Assembly (NCBI GenBank): GCA_000996695.1
Contig: LCAT01000003.1
Coordinates: forward strand, 1 to 64,000
Direction of reading: 5' to 3'
Length of the DNA stretch: 64,000 bases
Source of the DNA: a candidate division TM6 bacterium GW2011_GWE2_41_16
GTDB lineage: Bacteria > Babelota > Babeliae > Babelales > Babelaceae
A program made the position numbers and the translations under genes. A model generated the notes under the pieces. That model was not told where the DNA came from, ran no database searches, and was given only the letters and a program-made list of their open reading frames with translations. Every line of letters starts with the position of its first letter. The first letter of the stretch is position 1. Positions 25,294 through 33,664 of the stretch are shown piece by piece.

Positions 25294-25777
25294 TGGCGAA
25301 CGCCATAAGGGCTTTTTTTTGATGGAATATGTGATCGCTTTTTTTGTTGGGGCGATCGTTTTGAGTTCTATGGCCTATACCATGAGCAGGATGGTTGCAC
25401 AAGGTGAACTGTTTTTGCGCATTTTTCGTTCAGATGTGTTTGATTGCGTGACCATGGACGAGGTTCTTTGTTTTTTTGAAAAATTAAAGAATGAAGGGTT
25501 TACTCAGGTGCAGTATGTTTCTGATCATGAGATTGTTGTTGTGCATAGCTCGGGGACTAAAAAAGCACAAGGGCTTTCGTATGAACATGGACGGCTTGTT
25601 GTTCGCAGTGGTGCTTTTTCTGCTATTATGCATACCTGGTCTGGCGTGCGGCGTATGGTTATTGGACGTGCGCAGGCATTTGATATATCAGTTAATTCCG
25701 TAAACCGTGGGCATCGTGGAGCGGTGCAGTTTGTTGGGTTAAATGGTAAAAAGTTTGAGATATTTTTTAGATTATAA
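25286..25777 (+). CDS. second pseudopilin-like protein
   Basis: The protein has about 163 residues. MHNGERHKG is followed by FFLMEYVIAFFVGAIVLSSM: again Gly, then Phe and Glu at +5, the prepilin signature, with a basic leader. The body has strands and a small C-terminal domain ending KKFEIFFRL. GAGG at 25273-25276 fits the ATG at 25286 with 9-base spacing. It overlaps the end of the first pilin gene. The two are likely to be processed by the same PilD-type peptidase, not present in this window. Confidence 0.7.
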   Translation: MHNGERHKGFFLMEYVIAFFVGAIVLSSMAYTMSRMVAQGELFLRIFRSDVFDCVTMDEVLCFFEKLKNEGFTQVQYVSDHEIVVVHSSGTKKAQGLSYEHGRLVVRSGAFSAIMHTWSGVRRMVIGRAQAFDISVNSVNRGHRGAVQFVGLNGKKFEIFFRL

Positions 25778-25899
25778 GTGGCTTTCGCCATAAGGGTTTC
25801 ACCCTTAACCCATAAGCGTCCAGCGCTTAACCTGGTTATATAATATAGTGTAATCCATGGCGTTGCAGGCATGATGGGTAGATGCGTAGCTTGGAGCAT

Positions 25900-25941
25900 G
25901 GGGAAATAATAAAACGGTTTTTACCGTTTTATTATTTCCCC
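25900..25941. terminator. long perfect hairpin
   Basis: Arms 25900-25918 and 25923-25941 are perfectly complementary over 19 bases with a TTTT loop. It lies between two same-strand pilin-like genes. The arm begins GGGG and ends CCCC. It may act as a terminator or mRNA-stabilising structure. Confidence 0.6.
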
Positions 25942-25993
25942 AATTACTAACGGCAATTGCCGTGGCATCGTCTGTGTAACTATTTCATCGGGT

Positions 25994-26036
25994 TAAGGGC
26001 TTTGCCCTTATGGGTCAAAGGGCAAAGCCCTTATTA
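25994..26036. repeat. GGGC mini-hairpin repeats
   Basis: AAGGGCTTTGCCCTT and, after TATGGGTCAA, AGGGCAAAGCCCTT form two back-to-back hairpins with GGGTCAA between them. The same modules recur at 29.27 kb, 33.4-33.6 kb and 34.7 kb. Similar CCTTAACCCATAAGCG sequence also lies at 25797-25815. Confidence 0.6.
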
Positions 26037-26071
26037 TCTTCTATAATATTGTTTTAAGAGGGATGTTTGGT

Positions 26072-26413
26072 ATGAGTGGAATTTTTGCTGCTGTTTTTGG
26101 GGTAGTATTTTGTATGCTTATCGGCCTGTATGCTCAGGGGTATCGGGTGTATGCGCAAGCGCTTAGTTACATGGTTCGCTTTGAGCAACAAAAAGTTATA
26201 ATGCGGTCATGTGCCGTGCATGCATGTGGTTACTATCGTGTTCATAGACACGAGCTGCAGCCGTTGACGTTTTCTGATGGCCGATGGGTAAGTAAATCAA
26301 AAGAGCCTTATCGTGCGATATGTCGGGGAACGACCTCTGGAGACATAGAATGTATCGTGTATGAAAAAGACGTGGAAGTCTATCGAGAAATGCGGCGATT
26401 GAATCGGGTTTAA
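26072..26413 (+). CDS. small membrane-anchored protein of the pilin-like cluster
   Basis: About 113 residues. The ATG at 26072 is chosen over 26063 because AGAGGGA at 26057-26063 gives proper spacing. One N-terminal membrane helix (GIFAAVFGVVFCMLIGLYAQ) is followed by a small soluble domain containing CAVHACGYYRVHR and a second Cys pair. It lacks the Gly-Phe...Glu prepilin signature, so it is not clearly a pilin. Position after two pseudopilins suggests a related assembly role, which is inference. Function is unknown. Confidence 0.5.
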   Translation: MSGIFAAVFGVVFCMLIGLYAQGYRVYAQALSYMVRFEQQKVIMRSCAVHACGYYRVHRHELQPLTFSDGRWVSKSKEPYRAICRGTTSGDIECIVYEKDVEVYREMRRLNRV

Positions 26414-26502
26414 ATCAAATAATTTTTTGTCTTACACAAGTTGTTTTTTTCTCTATACTTAAGATGCGTATTTTTTTTTGAATTTGTCTCTCAGGTAACT
26501 TG

Positions 26503-26560
26503 CCCTGAGCGCTTCAATGTTTCAGTACTCGGTCGTACCTGGAAAAGGCGTTTGCCATAG
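26503..26560. repeat. dispersed intergenic repeat (copy 2)
   Basis: Bases 26503-26525 are identical to 1526-1548 (CCCTGAGCGCTTCAATGTTT plus CAG). The following ACTCGGTCGTACCTGG is less conserved. It lies just upstream of rplI. Confidence 0.65.
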
Positions 26561-26590
26561 TATAAACATACCTATAGAATCGGAGTTTTT

Positions 26591-27037
26591 ATGAAAGTAT
26601 ACATGCTTAAAGATCTTGAAAATGTTGGTGCAGCCGGAGAAATCGTTAAAGTGGCAGAAGGTTACGCATGTAACTTTTTGATTCCACGTAAGTATGCTGT
26701 ACAGCTTACACTTGCAAATGAATCTTCGTATGTGAAAAAAGCCAAAACTATCGAAAATCGTAAAGAAGTTATCGCAACCAAAACGTCATTACTTGCGCAA
26801 AAAATTTCGGCAATAGAGATTAAAATAGCGCGTCCATTGCATGATGATGGTAAATTGTATGGTACGGTTAGTGCGCAAGAAGTTGTAGATAAACTTGCAG
26901 ACCTTGGCGTGAACGTATCAAAAAATCAGATAATTTTTAATAAAAATATTAAAGAAAAAGGTGCACACAAAGTTACGGTTAAACTTTCATCACAATTACA
27001 GCCTATCATGACCGTTACTATTGTTGGCGCAAAATAA
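26591..27037 (+). CDS. rplI: 50S ribosomal protein L9
   Basis: This 148-residue protein starts MKVYMLKDLENVGAAGEIVK with VAEGYACNFLIPRKYA, the L9 N-terminal RNA-binding signature (normally V.V.LL.DV..LG..G....V..GYARN.L.P.G.A). A long connecting helix and the C-terminal domain (DKLADLGVNVSKNQIIFNKN) follow. Length is normal. CGGAG precedes the ATG. It is followed after 20 bases by dnaB, the common rplI-dnaB arrangement, so the two are probably co-transcribed. Confidence 0.96.
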   Translation: MKVYMLKDLENVGAAGEIVKVAEGYACNFLIPRKYAVQLTLANESSYVKKAKTIENRKEVIATKTSLLAQKISAIEIKIARPLHDDGKLYGTVSAQEVVDKLADLGVNVSKNQIIFNKNIKEKGAHKVTVKLSSQLQPIMTVTIVGAK

Positions 27038-27057
27038 CCTTAGGACGTAACCATAAC

Positions 27058-28428
27058 GTGCAGCTTAAAACTATAGCTGATCGTGCACGAATAGGTGTTG
27101 CTGAGCGTTTTTTGGGTAAAAGTTTACCGCATAGCATTGAAGCAGAGCGGTCTGTCCTTGGAGCTCTTTTATTAAATGATGAGCATATATCGCTTGTTGT
27201 TGAGATATTGTCTCCTGATGATTTTTATGTGCCAGCACACCGTATTGTGTACCGAACCATACTAGACCTTCACACAAAGAATAGTCGCGTAGATTCGATA
27301 ATTTTGCATGATGAGCTCAAAAAAACTGGTGAACTTGAAACGATCGGTGGCATTGAGTATTTGATTGCCCTTCAGGAAGATATTCCTGCTTTGGGGTTAA
27401 TCGAACATCACTCGCGTATCATTCGTCAAAAATCGATCTTGCGTGAACTTATTACGTCTGCTTCTTCTATTATTGCTACGTGCTACGATCGATCAGACGA
27501 TGAAATAGATGCTGTTTTGGACGCTGCTGAAAAAACTATCTTTAATATTGCGCAAAAAAAATCTTCGCAGTCGTTTGTGCAATTGACGGTATGGTTAAAA
27601 CAAACGTTTCAGAGGCTCTCTGAAATTAAGAGTATGAGCAAAGAAATTACGGGTATTGCTACCGGCTTTAAGCAGCTTGATAGTATGACAAGTGGTTTTC
27701 AAAATGGCGATTTGATCGTTTTAGCCGCGCGTCCTTCTATGGGTAAAACCGCTTTGGCTTTACGCTTAGCTGAGCAGGCCGTTGCTAATGGCTGTACGGT
27801 TGGTTTTTTTTCTTTGGAAATGGGTGCAGATCAGCTCGCATTACGTTTATTGTCTGCCGAGTCGCGTATCAGTTACCATTCAATACGAACCGCCTCAATA
27901 TCATCTGATGAATGGATGGATCTTACATCTGTTGCTGCGCGTCTTGCTGATCAACCGTTGTACATAGATGATACGCCCTTACAAACCATTATGGATATAC
28001 GTACTAAGGCTCGACGTCTTAAGATGGAGAAGGGCCTTGCAATGATCGTTATAGATTATTTGCAATTGATAAACGTAACTAAGAAACATGAAAATCGTCA
28101 TCAGGAAGTTTCTGAAATATCGCGATCGCTCAAAGCTTTAGCAAAAGAATTGCAAATACCTATTGTTGCCCTGTCTCAGCTTTCGCGTGCAGTGGATAGT
28201 CGTGTTGACAAAAGACCGCTGCTCTCTGATTTGCGTGAGTCTGGTGCAATCGAGCAGGACGCGGATTTGATTATGTTTTTATATCGGGATGTTGTGTATA
28301 ATTCTGATACAGAAAATCCGAATTCTACTGAGCTTATTGTGGGAAAGCATCGAAATGGCCCAACGGGAACAGTTCACATGCACTACCAGAGAGAACTTAT
28401 GTTGTTTGGTGATTTTGAGGACTCGTGA
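27058..28428 (+). CDS. dnaB: replicative DNA helicase
   Basis: This 456-residue enzyme forms the hexameric helicase at the replication fork. The N-terminal domain includes LPHSIEAERSVLGALLLNDE. The RecA-like domain has Walker A AARPSMGKTALALR, Walker B MIVIDYLQLI and, near the end, VALSQLSRAVDSR...RPLLSDLRESGAIEQDADLI, all diagnostic. The GTG at 27058 is the likely start; the ribosome-binding site is weak. Its stop overlaps the ruvC start codon (TGATG), so they are coupled. Confidence 0.96.
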   Translation: MQLKTIADRARIGVAERFLGKSLPHSIEAERSVLGALLLNDEHISLVVEILSPDDFYVPAHRIVYRTILDLHTKNSRVDSIILHDELKKTGELETIGGIEYLIALQEDIPALGLIEHHSRIIRQKSILRELITSASSIIATCYDRSDDEIDAVLDAAEKTIFNIAQKKSSQSFVQLTVWLKQTFQRLSEIKSMSKEITGIATGFKQLDSMTSGFQNGDLIVLAARPSMGKTALALRLAEQAVANGCTVGFFSLEMGADQLALRLLSAESRISYHSIRTASISSDEWMDLTSVAARLADQPLYIDDTPLQTIMDIRTKARRLKMEKGLAMIVIDYLQLINVTKKHENRHQEVSEISRSLKALAKELQIPIVALSQLSRAVDSRVDKRPLLSDLRESGAIEQDADLIMFLYRDVVYNSDTENPNSTELIVGKHRNGPTGTVHMHYQRELMLFGDFEDS

Positions 28429-28898
28429 TGAAATTTCTTGCTATTGATCCAGGGACTCGTATTGCAGGCTTTGCGTGCGGCTCATTATGTGATGGCAAAA
28501 TTTCTGTCTATGAAGTTGATATTTTAAAGCTTCCTGCCCAAGAATCCTTGACTCATCGAGTGCGTTTGTTTCATGACTTTTTTGCACATAAAATTATTGA
28601 GCAACATATTGATGCAATTGCTCTGGAGACGCCGTTCTTGGGTAAAAATGCTCAAAATTTTCTTAAGCTTGGGTATCTTCGGGGTATTTTACATTTACTT
28701 GCGGACATTAATTCTCTGCAACTTTATGAGTATAGTCCAACTCACATTCGCTCGTGCATTGTTGGTAGTGGCTCTGCGAATAAAGAGCAAGTTGCTCGTG
28801 CGCTGGCTCTTTTTTTTCCTGGATTTGTTCAACCCAAGACCCTTGATGCCACTGATGCCCTTGCGGTACTTTTGTGTGCATTGTGGTCTTTGAAGTAA
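28428..28898 (+). CDS. ruvC: Holliday junction resolvase RuvC
   Basis: About 156 residues. MKFLAIDPGTRIAGFACG holds the first catalytic Asp, AIALETPFLGKNAQNFLKLG holds the conserved Glu, and DATDALAVLLCALW carries the terminal Asp pair. The order and spacing match RuvC. The ATG at 28428 overlaps the dnaB stop by one base; a GTG at 28425 is the alternative. RuvC cuts Holliday junctions during recombination. No ruvA or ruvB lies in the window. Confidence 0.93.
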   Translation: MKFLAIDPGTRIAGFACGSLCDGKISVYEVDILKLPAQESLTHRVRLFHDFFAHKIIEQHIDAIALETPFLGKNAQNFLKLGYLRGILHLLADINSLQLYEYSPTHIRSCIVGSGSANKEQVARALALFFPGFVQPKTLDATDALAVLLCALWSLK

Positions 28899-29045
28899 AA
28901 TGCATCCCTCCCTTCCTCCTTCTCTTTTCTTTCTGCCCACCTCGCCTCATTTCGCTCGCTCGCACGCGCGTTGCGCGGCTTTTCTGCGAGCTCATCGGCT
29001 CGAAAAATAAAGATCGTCATCATATCGGGGAAAAAATACAAAAGA

Positions 29046-29167
29046 CGAGGGTTCCTCCCTCGACCCGCAAACCCAAAGACCTTAACTTTGCGGTCTTTGG
29101 AGCGTTTGATCTGGTGACAATATAATCCCAAAGTCTTTAACGAAGCCTCGTTAAAGACTTTGGGATT
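29046..29167. other. three consecutive hairpins downstream of ruvC
   Basis: CGAGGG/CCCTCG (29046-29062), CCAAAGACC/GGTCTTTGG (29073-29100) and a perfect 20-base stem with a 4-base AGCC loop (29124-29167) lie in order. The last is probably the ruvC terminator. The two CAAAGAC-type stems share sequence. Bases 28899-29045 are a pyrimidine-rich, CG-rich stretch with no supported gene. Confidence 0.6.
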
Positions 29168-29261
29168 GCCTGATTTTCTTATATTACAAGATCAATTGCA
29201 TGCGCAAACACATGGGTAATACGTTTGAGAAAAAATATTTTTTAGAAAAGTATTTGTCAGT

Positions 29262-29323
29262 GGGTTAAGGGCAAAGCCCTTAAAAAAACAAACCAGCGCA
29301 TTGAAAATAAATCAATGCGCTGG
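29262..29323. repeat. GGGC mini-hairpin and following stem-loop
   Basis: GGGTTAAGGGCAAAGCCCTTAA (29262-29283 region) is a member of the dispersed GGGC module family. CCAGCGCATTGA (29293-29304) and TCAATGCGCTGG (29312-29323) form a perfect 12-base stem directly before a small ORF with a strong SD. Confidence 0.55.
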
Positions 29324-29340
29324 AAAAAAGGAGAGTAGTA

Positions 29341-29400
29341 ATGAAGCCAAAGTTAAATAAAAAAACGGGAACATTCATAAAGATAAAGATTCTTCCATAA
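29341..29400 (+). CDS. 19-residue basic peptide ORF with strong SD
   Basis: MKPKLNKKTGTFIKIKILP ends at TAA 29398-29400. AAGGAG lies about 7 bases before the ATG, and a 12-base stem-loop sits just upstream. It is Lys-rich and unlike any protein I know. It could be a small secreted or ribosome-related peptide or a chance ORF; translation evidence is only the SD. Confidence 0.3.
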   Translation: MKPKLNKKTGTFIKIKILP

Positions 29401-29474
29401 AAGTCAATTTTTTAAATAAAAAAAATAGGCGAGTTTTCAGACAATTTTCTTTATTAATGCCATTTTGTCATTGT

Positions 29475-30518
29475 TTAAAGGGTTATTTTAACAGAATTAG
29501 TTTTCATATTTAGCCAGGAAAAATCGTTAAAAGAGATGGGCGAGGTAATAAAAAGTTGGCTTGATCGCTCAGATAACATGTAAAAATACTTTTCAATGTT
29601 GTGCTGATCAAAGTCTGTTATAAAGTCGTCGACTAATACGATCGCTTCGTGTTGTAAAATTTCGACCATGGCAAGCTTAAGAAATATCAACAAAATTTTC
29701 TGTTGCCCTCGTGAAAACATCGTTTTTATGTTTTTTTGATTTTTGGTTATTTCAAAATCATCAAAATGGGCTCCAAACAATATCTTTCCATACATTTTTT
29801 CACGAGTAATTATAGACATGTTTTCTGCAAGAAACTGTTCATACGATGCATGTTTTACACATGATGATAGTAATGAAAAAGATACTTTTTCGCTTCGCGA
29901 TGTGTCCAGTGTGACTAATATTTTTTCAATTCTTTCTAATAGCACAGCCCTTTTTCCACTCAGTTCTTTTGAGAGTATCCATACACGTTCAGACCAAATG
30001 TCCAACTCAGAGCCGCTGGTGTTCGTTTTAAGGAGAGCCATTTTTTGTTTTATGGTATATCGATAACGTGATAACAAACTTTGGTAGGATGGATCAGATA
30101 AAATTCCGATGGTATCAAGAAAAACTCTCCGTTGCTCAGGGTACCCTTGGATAATGGTCATATCATGGGCAGTAAGCACCACAACTTTAAAAAGTTCCAA
30201 AATTTGCTTTGTTGTTGCATCTTGCTGTCCGATTTTAGCTACACGCTCTGAGGCGGAACGCGCTCTTGTTATTGTCCAATCAATGCCATGAGTTGTTCCA
30301 CAACTTTTTATCCAGCATGCATTACTTTGATCATGCATGCATTCTGCAAGTTGGCTCGTTCTAAACGATCGCGCAAAAACGGTATAAAAAAGGGCTTCGA
30401 GAAGAGCGGTTTTTCCGCTTCCATTTACTCCTTCAATCAATACTGTTTTTGCATCGGTATTAAAGGTCTGCTGTTCAAAGCAGCGAAAATTTTTAAGTGT
30501 GCATTCTTTGAGGAACAT
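29475..30518 (-). CDS. recF: DNA replication/repair protein RecF
   Basis: This 347-residue SMC-like ATPase loads RecA at gaps. It starts MFLKECTLKNFRCFEQQTF with Walker A GVNGSGKTALLEAL near residue 31. The signature MFSRGQQKILLIFLKLAMVE and the Walker B AIVLVDDFITDFDQ are near the C-terminus. Length is normal. It follows dnaN after 81 bases, the classic dnaN-recF order, although dnaA is not next to them here. Confidence 0.95.
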   Translation of the reverse strand: MFLKECTLKNFRCFEQQTFNTDAKTVLIEGVNGSGKTALLEALFYTVFARSFRTSQLAECMHDQSNACWIKSCGTTHGIDWTITRARSASERVAKIGQQDATTKQILELFKVVVLTAHDMTIIQGYPEQRRVFLDTIGILSDPSYQSLLSRYRYTIKQKMALLKTNTSGSELDIWSERVWILSKELSGKRAVLLERIEKILVTLDTSRSEKVSFSLLSSCVKHASYEQFLAENMSIITREKMYGKILFGAHFDDFEITKNQKNIKTMFSRGQQKILLIFLKLAMVEILQHEAIVLVDDFITDFDQHNIEKYFYMLSERSSQLFITSPISFNDFSWLNMKTNSVKITL

Positions 30519-30599
30519 ATTTTCTCACTAAAGACAGGCATTGATGGCATACGCTCTGGTGCGTCTTAAAGACCATACTATTTAAAGGGAGTGAATTTC

Positions 30600-31772
30600 T
30601 TACACTGCTTGTTGGCTTGATACGGGCATCACCAGGTATGTACCATCGACATGTTCTTCAAGCGAAAATTTAATAACAAAAGGTTTAAGCGCCGCTTTAA
30701 CTAAAAAAGTTGTTTGCTGAGTGCTTACGCAATTTTGTATACCACTTATGACGTATGGAGCGTACAGATACATGCTCGCAGAATCTCCCGTAAACTCATC
30801 AAGTTTAATAACCTCTTGTAGTTCACCGACCTCTTTATTTTTGAAAGAAAGTACGAGTTGTTGTTTTTCTTGTTCAAATGAAAATCGCGAGGCGAGAAAC
30901 TGCTGACCAAGTAAACTTGCAGATCTTCTGAGTGCTTTTATGAACGCAGTCTTTGAGATTTTACCTTCTGAAAAACCATCGAATGAGAGAATAGGGTGAT
31001 ACTGAGGATACTGGTCTGCCAAAAGTTTAGTGAAAAAATTAAAGGTTTCACCAGAAAATACTAATTGGTTACCGCATACGCCGATCAGGATATTTTTGTC
31101 ATTTTGGTTATCAGAGTTTTTTTGCTGCAGTTCTTCTATAATTTTTTTGAGTTCAATAACAGCTCGACGGGGTATGAGCCAGGTTTTTCGAGTCTCCAAC
31201 TGCCATGTACTATTTTTAATATGACCGAGGCAGTGACCATCGGTTGCAGTCATTGAACATCCCGCTTTGTCTATCTCGACAAATAAACCGTTAAGGGCGG
31301 AATTAGAAGCATTTTGTGGAACCATGAACACAATGCTATCGAGCATATTGACAAGCTGCTGAGTCGGACAGCATAAGAGATTTTCAATGCGCTCAGGGAA
31401 TGGAGGAAACGCATCTGGTGATTGAATTGCAAGAGTTGCATGTGTACCGCCCGATATGATCTGTATTTTTTGAGCATTTAACTCAAAAAATAGTTCTTCA
31501 TCGAGTTCGCGTACTAAATCAAAAAGCCTTTTACCCGGAACCAATATCGAAACAGGTTCTTTGAGTGATGATGACTCAAACGGAATACTTGCCTGAAGGC
31601 TGATTTCTAAGTCGGTACTTTTTACCACGAGCTCCGATGCAGAAAAATGTAAAAATACTGAAGAAGTCACATCCATCGTGCTGCGTTTTGTGCAAATAGG
31701 TTGCAGTGCAGCAAGGACAGAACTCAGTTTTTTTTGTGCGACTGAAACACGTGGACTTGATTTTGCGCTCAT
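30600..31772 (-). CDS. dnaN: DNA polymerase III beta sliding clamp
   Basis: This 390-residue protein has three clamp domains. Recognisable parts are SVAQKKLSSVLAALQPICTK near the start (L...L..V......), SAFEF-like DLEISLQASIPFES, TDGHCLGH in domain 2, and the C-terminal DGTYLVMPVSSQ, typical of the beta-clamp tail (the usual MPM.L is replaced by MPVSSQ). It forms the ring that tethers DNA polymerase. It lies upstream of recF on the minus strand and downstream of proS. Confidence 0.95.
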   Translation of the reverse strand: MSAKSSPRVSVAQKKLSSVLAALQPICTKRSTMDVTSSVFLHFSASELVVKSTDLEISLQASIPFESSSLKEPVSILVPGKRLFDLVRELDEELFFELNAQKIQIISGGTHATLAIQSPDAFPPFPERIENLLCCPTQQLVNMLDSIVFMVPQNASNSALNGLFVEIDKAGCSMTATDGHCLGHIKNSTWQLETRKTWLIPRRAVIELKKIIEELQQKNSDNQNDKNILIGVCGNQLVFSGETFNFFTKLLADQYPQYHPILSFDGFSEGKISKTAFIKALRRSASLLGQQFLASRFSFEQEKQQLVLSFKNKEVGELQEVIKLDEFTGDSASMYLYAPYVISGIQNCVSTQQTTFLVKAALKPFVIKFSLEEHVDGTYLVMPVSSQQAV

Positions 31773-31793
31773 AAAGATATCGCTTTCTATGGC

Positions 31794-31886
31794 GTTCCCA
31801 GCCTACGTTAATCCGCCGTTACACCCATACGATACGTAACTAATTTCGTCTGGTATGTCGGACACGAACTACGGCGGGCAGGCGCC
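31794..31886. repeat. dispersed intergenic repeat (copy 3)
   Basis: CCCATACGATACGTAA at 31824-31839 is identical to 61218-61233 and close to 1512-1524. AGCCTACG (31799-31806) and TTCGTCTGG...TCGGACACG match the 1.5-kb copy in order. It lies between dnaN and proS. Confidence 0.6.
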
Positions 31887-31963
31887 ATTTTATTTTGATT
31901 TACACCAATTTTACTATTAATCGCTTCTCCATAACTGGACGACGGCTGATTAATTTCGTTATT

Positions 31964-33391
31964 TCAATAGGACTTTGCCATAATACAATCGGTTATGCTT
32001 GGCTTGCCGCACACACAGCAATGAGCATGTTTTTGAGACTCAAGAGTACAGCGAATGGTCATTTTGTACTGTTTGGTCTGAGCTTCGCATTCTTTAGATC
32101 CACACCAGCCGGTTTTTGCTACGCCCGAAGAACCATCAATACGTGGTCCGAACTCACTGAGTTTGTCTTCATCAGTAATGTACGCCTGTTGCATGGCCAG
32201 TGCACGATCAAAAAGCTGTTGCTGAATTTCTTCGAGTTTGTTTTGTACTGCCATGGTTATTTCACTCATGGCGATGACGTTTTTTGATCCATCTACACGG
32301 TTAGCAAGTGTTGCTTGTTGTGCTCGCGCTTCTTTTTCGCCTATTTCTATACGCAGTGGAATACCTCGAAGCTCGGTGTAATAAAATTTAGCGCCAGGTG
32401 TCGATTGGTCGTCATTATGTATGTGTACGCGTATGTCTTTGTTCTTAAGTTGCTCATGAATATTTTCACATGCTTGCATAACAGCTTCTTTTGTCTCTGC
32501 TTTGGCAATGGGCACGATCATTACCTGAATCGGTGCTATACGAGGAGGCAAAATTAAGCCTTTTTGATCACCATGTACCATGATTAGTGCGCCGATGAGT
32601 CTTGTCGTTGCTCCCCAGCTACTCAGTGTTGGGTATGCCTGTGTACCGGTCTCATCTTGAAATGAAATACCAAATTGCTCTGCAAACGCCGGAGCAAGAA
32701 GATGTGAGGTTGCTGACTGTAGGGCTTTGCCATCTTGCATGATCGCTTCATGGGTGTAGGTTGCTGTTGCTCCTGCGAACATTTCGCTTTGAGTTTTTTT
32801 GCCCGATATAACCGGTATTGCCAAAATATCTTCCAAAACTTTTTTGTATACGCCAAAGTGCGCTTGTTCAATATCCTGTTTTGCTTGCTCATACGTTGCA
32901 TGTGCTGCGTGACACTCATGCCACCAAAACTCGGTTGTACGTAAAAATGGACGCGAGCGTTTTTCCCAACGGACAACACTACACCACTGGTTTAATTTTA
33001 ACGGTAAATCTCGCCATGAGTGAACCCATTTTGAGAACATATGATGGATCATCGTCTCAGATGTGGGACGTATTACTAATGGTTCCTCGAGTTGATCTCC
33101 ACCCGCATGCGTTACCACAGCAATTTCTGGAGCAAACCCTTCGACATGCTCTTTTTCTTTATTGATAAATGATTGTGGAATAAGTAGTGGGAAAGCAGCG
33201 TTTTGATAGCCTTGCGCTTTGATTCGTTCATCAAGGTTTTTTTGTATTTGTTCCCAAATGGCGTATCCGTACGGACGAATAACCATGCATCCACGTACCG
33301 GGGCTTGATCAGACAGTTCTGCTGCGGCTATAACCTCGAGGTACCACTCAGAGAACTGTGTTTTGATATCGGGAAGCGTATTTTTTTTCAT
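31964..33391 (-). CDS. proS: prolyl-tRNA synthetase (ProS type 3)
   Basis: About 475 residues. The start at 33391 (MKKNTLPDIK) is chosen because AAGGACAAGAC precedes it and upstream codons lie in a dispersed repeat. The class II motifs are VIRPYGYAIWEQI, RPTSETMIHHMFSKWVHSWR and FLRTTEFWWHECHAAH, followed by the anticodon domain (MIVPIAKAE, GIPLRIEIGEKEARAQQ) and a C-terminal extension ending in CCVCGK-like and MAKSY. This is the archaeal/eukaryotic-like ProRS form, found in some bacteria in place of the editing type. It lacks the INS domain of the longer bacterial enzyme. Confidence 0.95.
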   Translation of the reverse strand: MKKNTLPDIKTQFSEWYLEVIAAAELSDQAPVRGCMVIRPYGYAIWEQIQKNLDERIKAQGYQNAAFPLLIPQSFINKEKEHVEGFAPEIAVVTHAGGDQLEEPLVIRPTSETMIHHMFSKWVHSWRDLPLKLNQWCSVVRWEKRSRPFLRTTEFWWHECHAAHATYEQAKQDIEQAHFGVYKKVLEDILAIPVISGKKTQSEMFAGATATYTHEAIMQDGKALQSATSHLLAPAFAEQFGISFQDETGTQAYPTLSSWGATTRLIGALIMVHGDQKGLILPPRIAPIQVMIVPIAKAETKEAVMQACENIHEQLKNKDIRVHIHNDDQSTPGAKFYYTELRGIPLRIEIGEKEARAQQATLANRVDGSKNVIAMSEITMAVQNKLEEIQQQLFDRALAMQQAYITDEDKLSEFGPRIDGSSGVAKTGWCGSKECEAQTKQYKMTIRCTLESQKHAHCCVCGKPSITDCIMAKSY

Positions 33392-33403
33392 GTCTTGTCC
33401 TTG

Positions 33404-33566
33404 ATTTGTCACCAGATCAATGGCTCTGCCCTTAAACCCGCAAGGGTATTCACCCTTGACCCATGGCTTAATACACCAGGTCAAGCCTTGCGGCCCAAAT
33501 GACATGTACTTACAGTCATTATGGAGCTCTGGGAGCTTGCGGGTTTAAGGGCAGAGCCCTGATTAT
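33404..33566. repeat. dispersed repeat (copy 4), long
   Basis: The block 33478-33545 is an inverted match to 59500-59570: CAGGTCAAGCCTTGCGGCCC at its start, then CATGTACTTACAGTCATTAT and GGAGCTCTGGGAGCTTGCG. It is flanked by GGCTCTGCCCTTAAACCCGCAAGG at 33421-33444 and GCGGGTTTAAGGGCAGAGCC at 33539-33558, which are inverted repeats of each other. The whole therefore looks like a palindromic element of about 140 bases next to the proS start. Confidence 0.75.
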
Positions 33567-33664
33567 TTTCTTTTTCTATCTTGTGCGAACCATGTCGCAT
33601 TAAGCACCATACAAGTATACTATTTTTGGACTATGGTCGATACCACAACACGCGAGGTATTTTT

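Noticed and set aside
28899-29045. Cys- and Arg-rich ORFs on both strands after ruvC
   Set aside because: Low-complexity CG-rich sequence, no starts with ribosome-binding sites.
33392-33505. N-terminal extension of proS
   Set aside because: The extra residues are translated from a dispersed repeat, and the ATG at 33391 has a proper ribosome-binding site.
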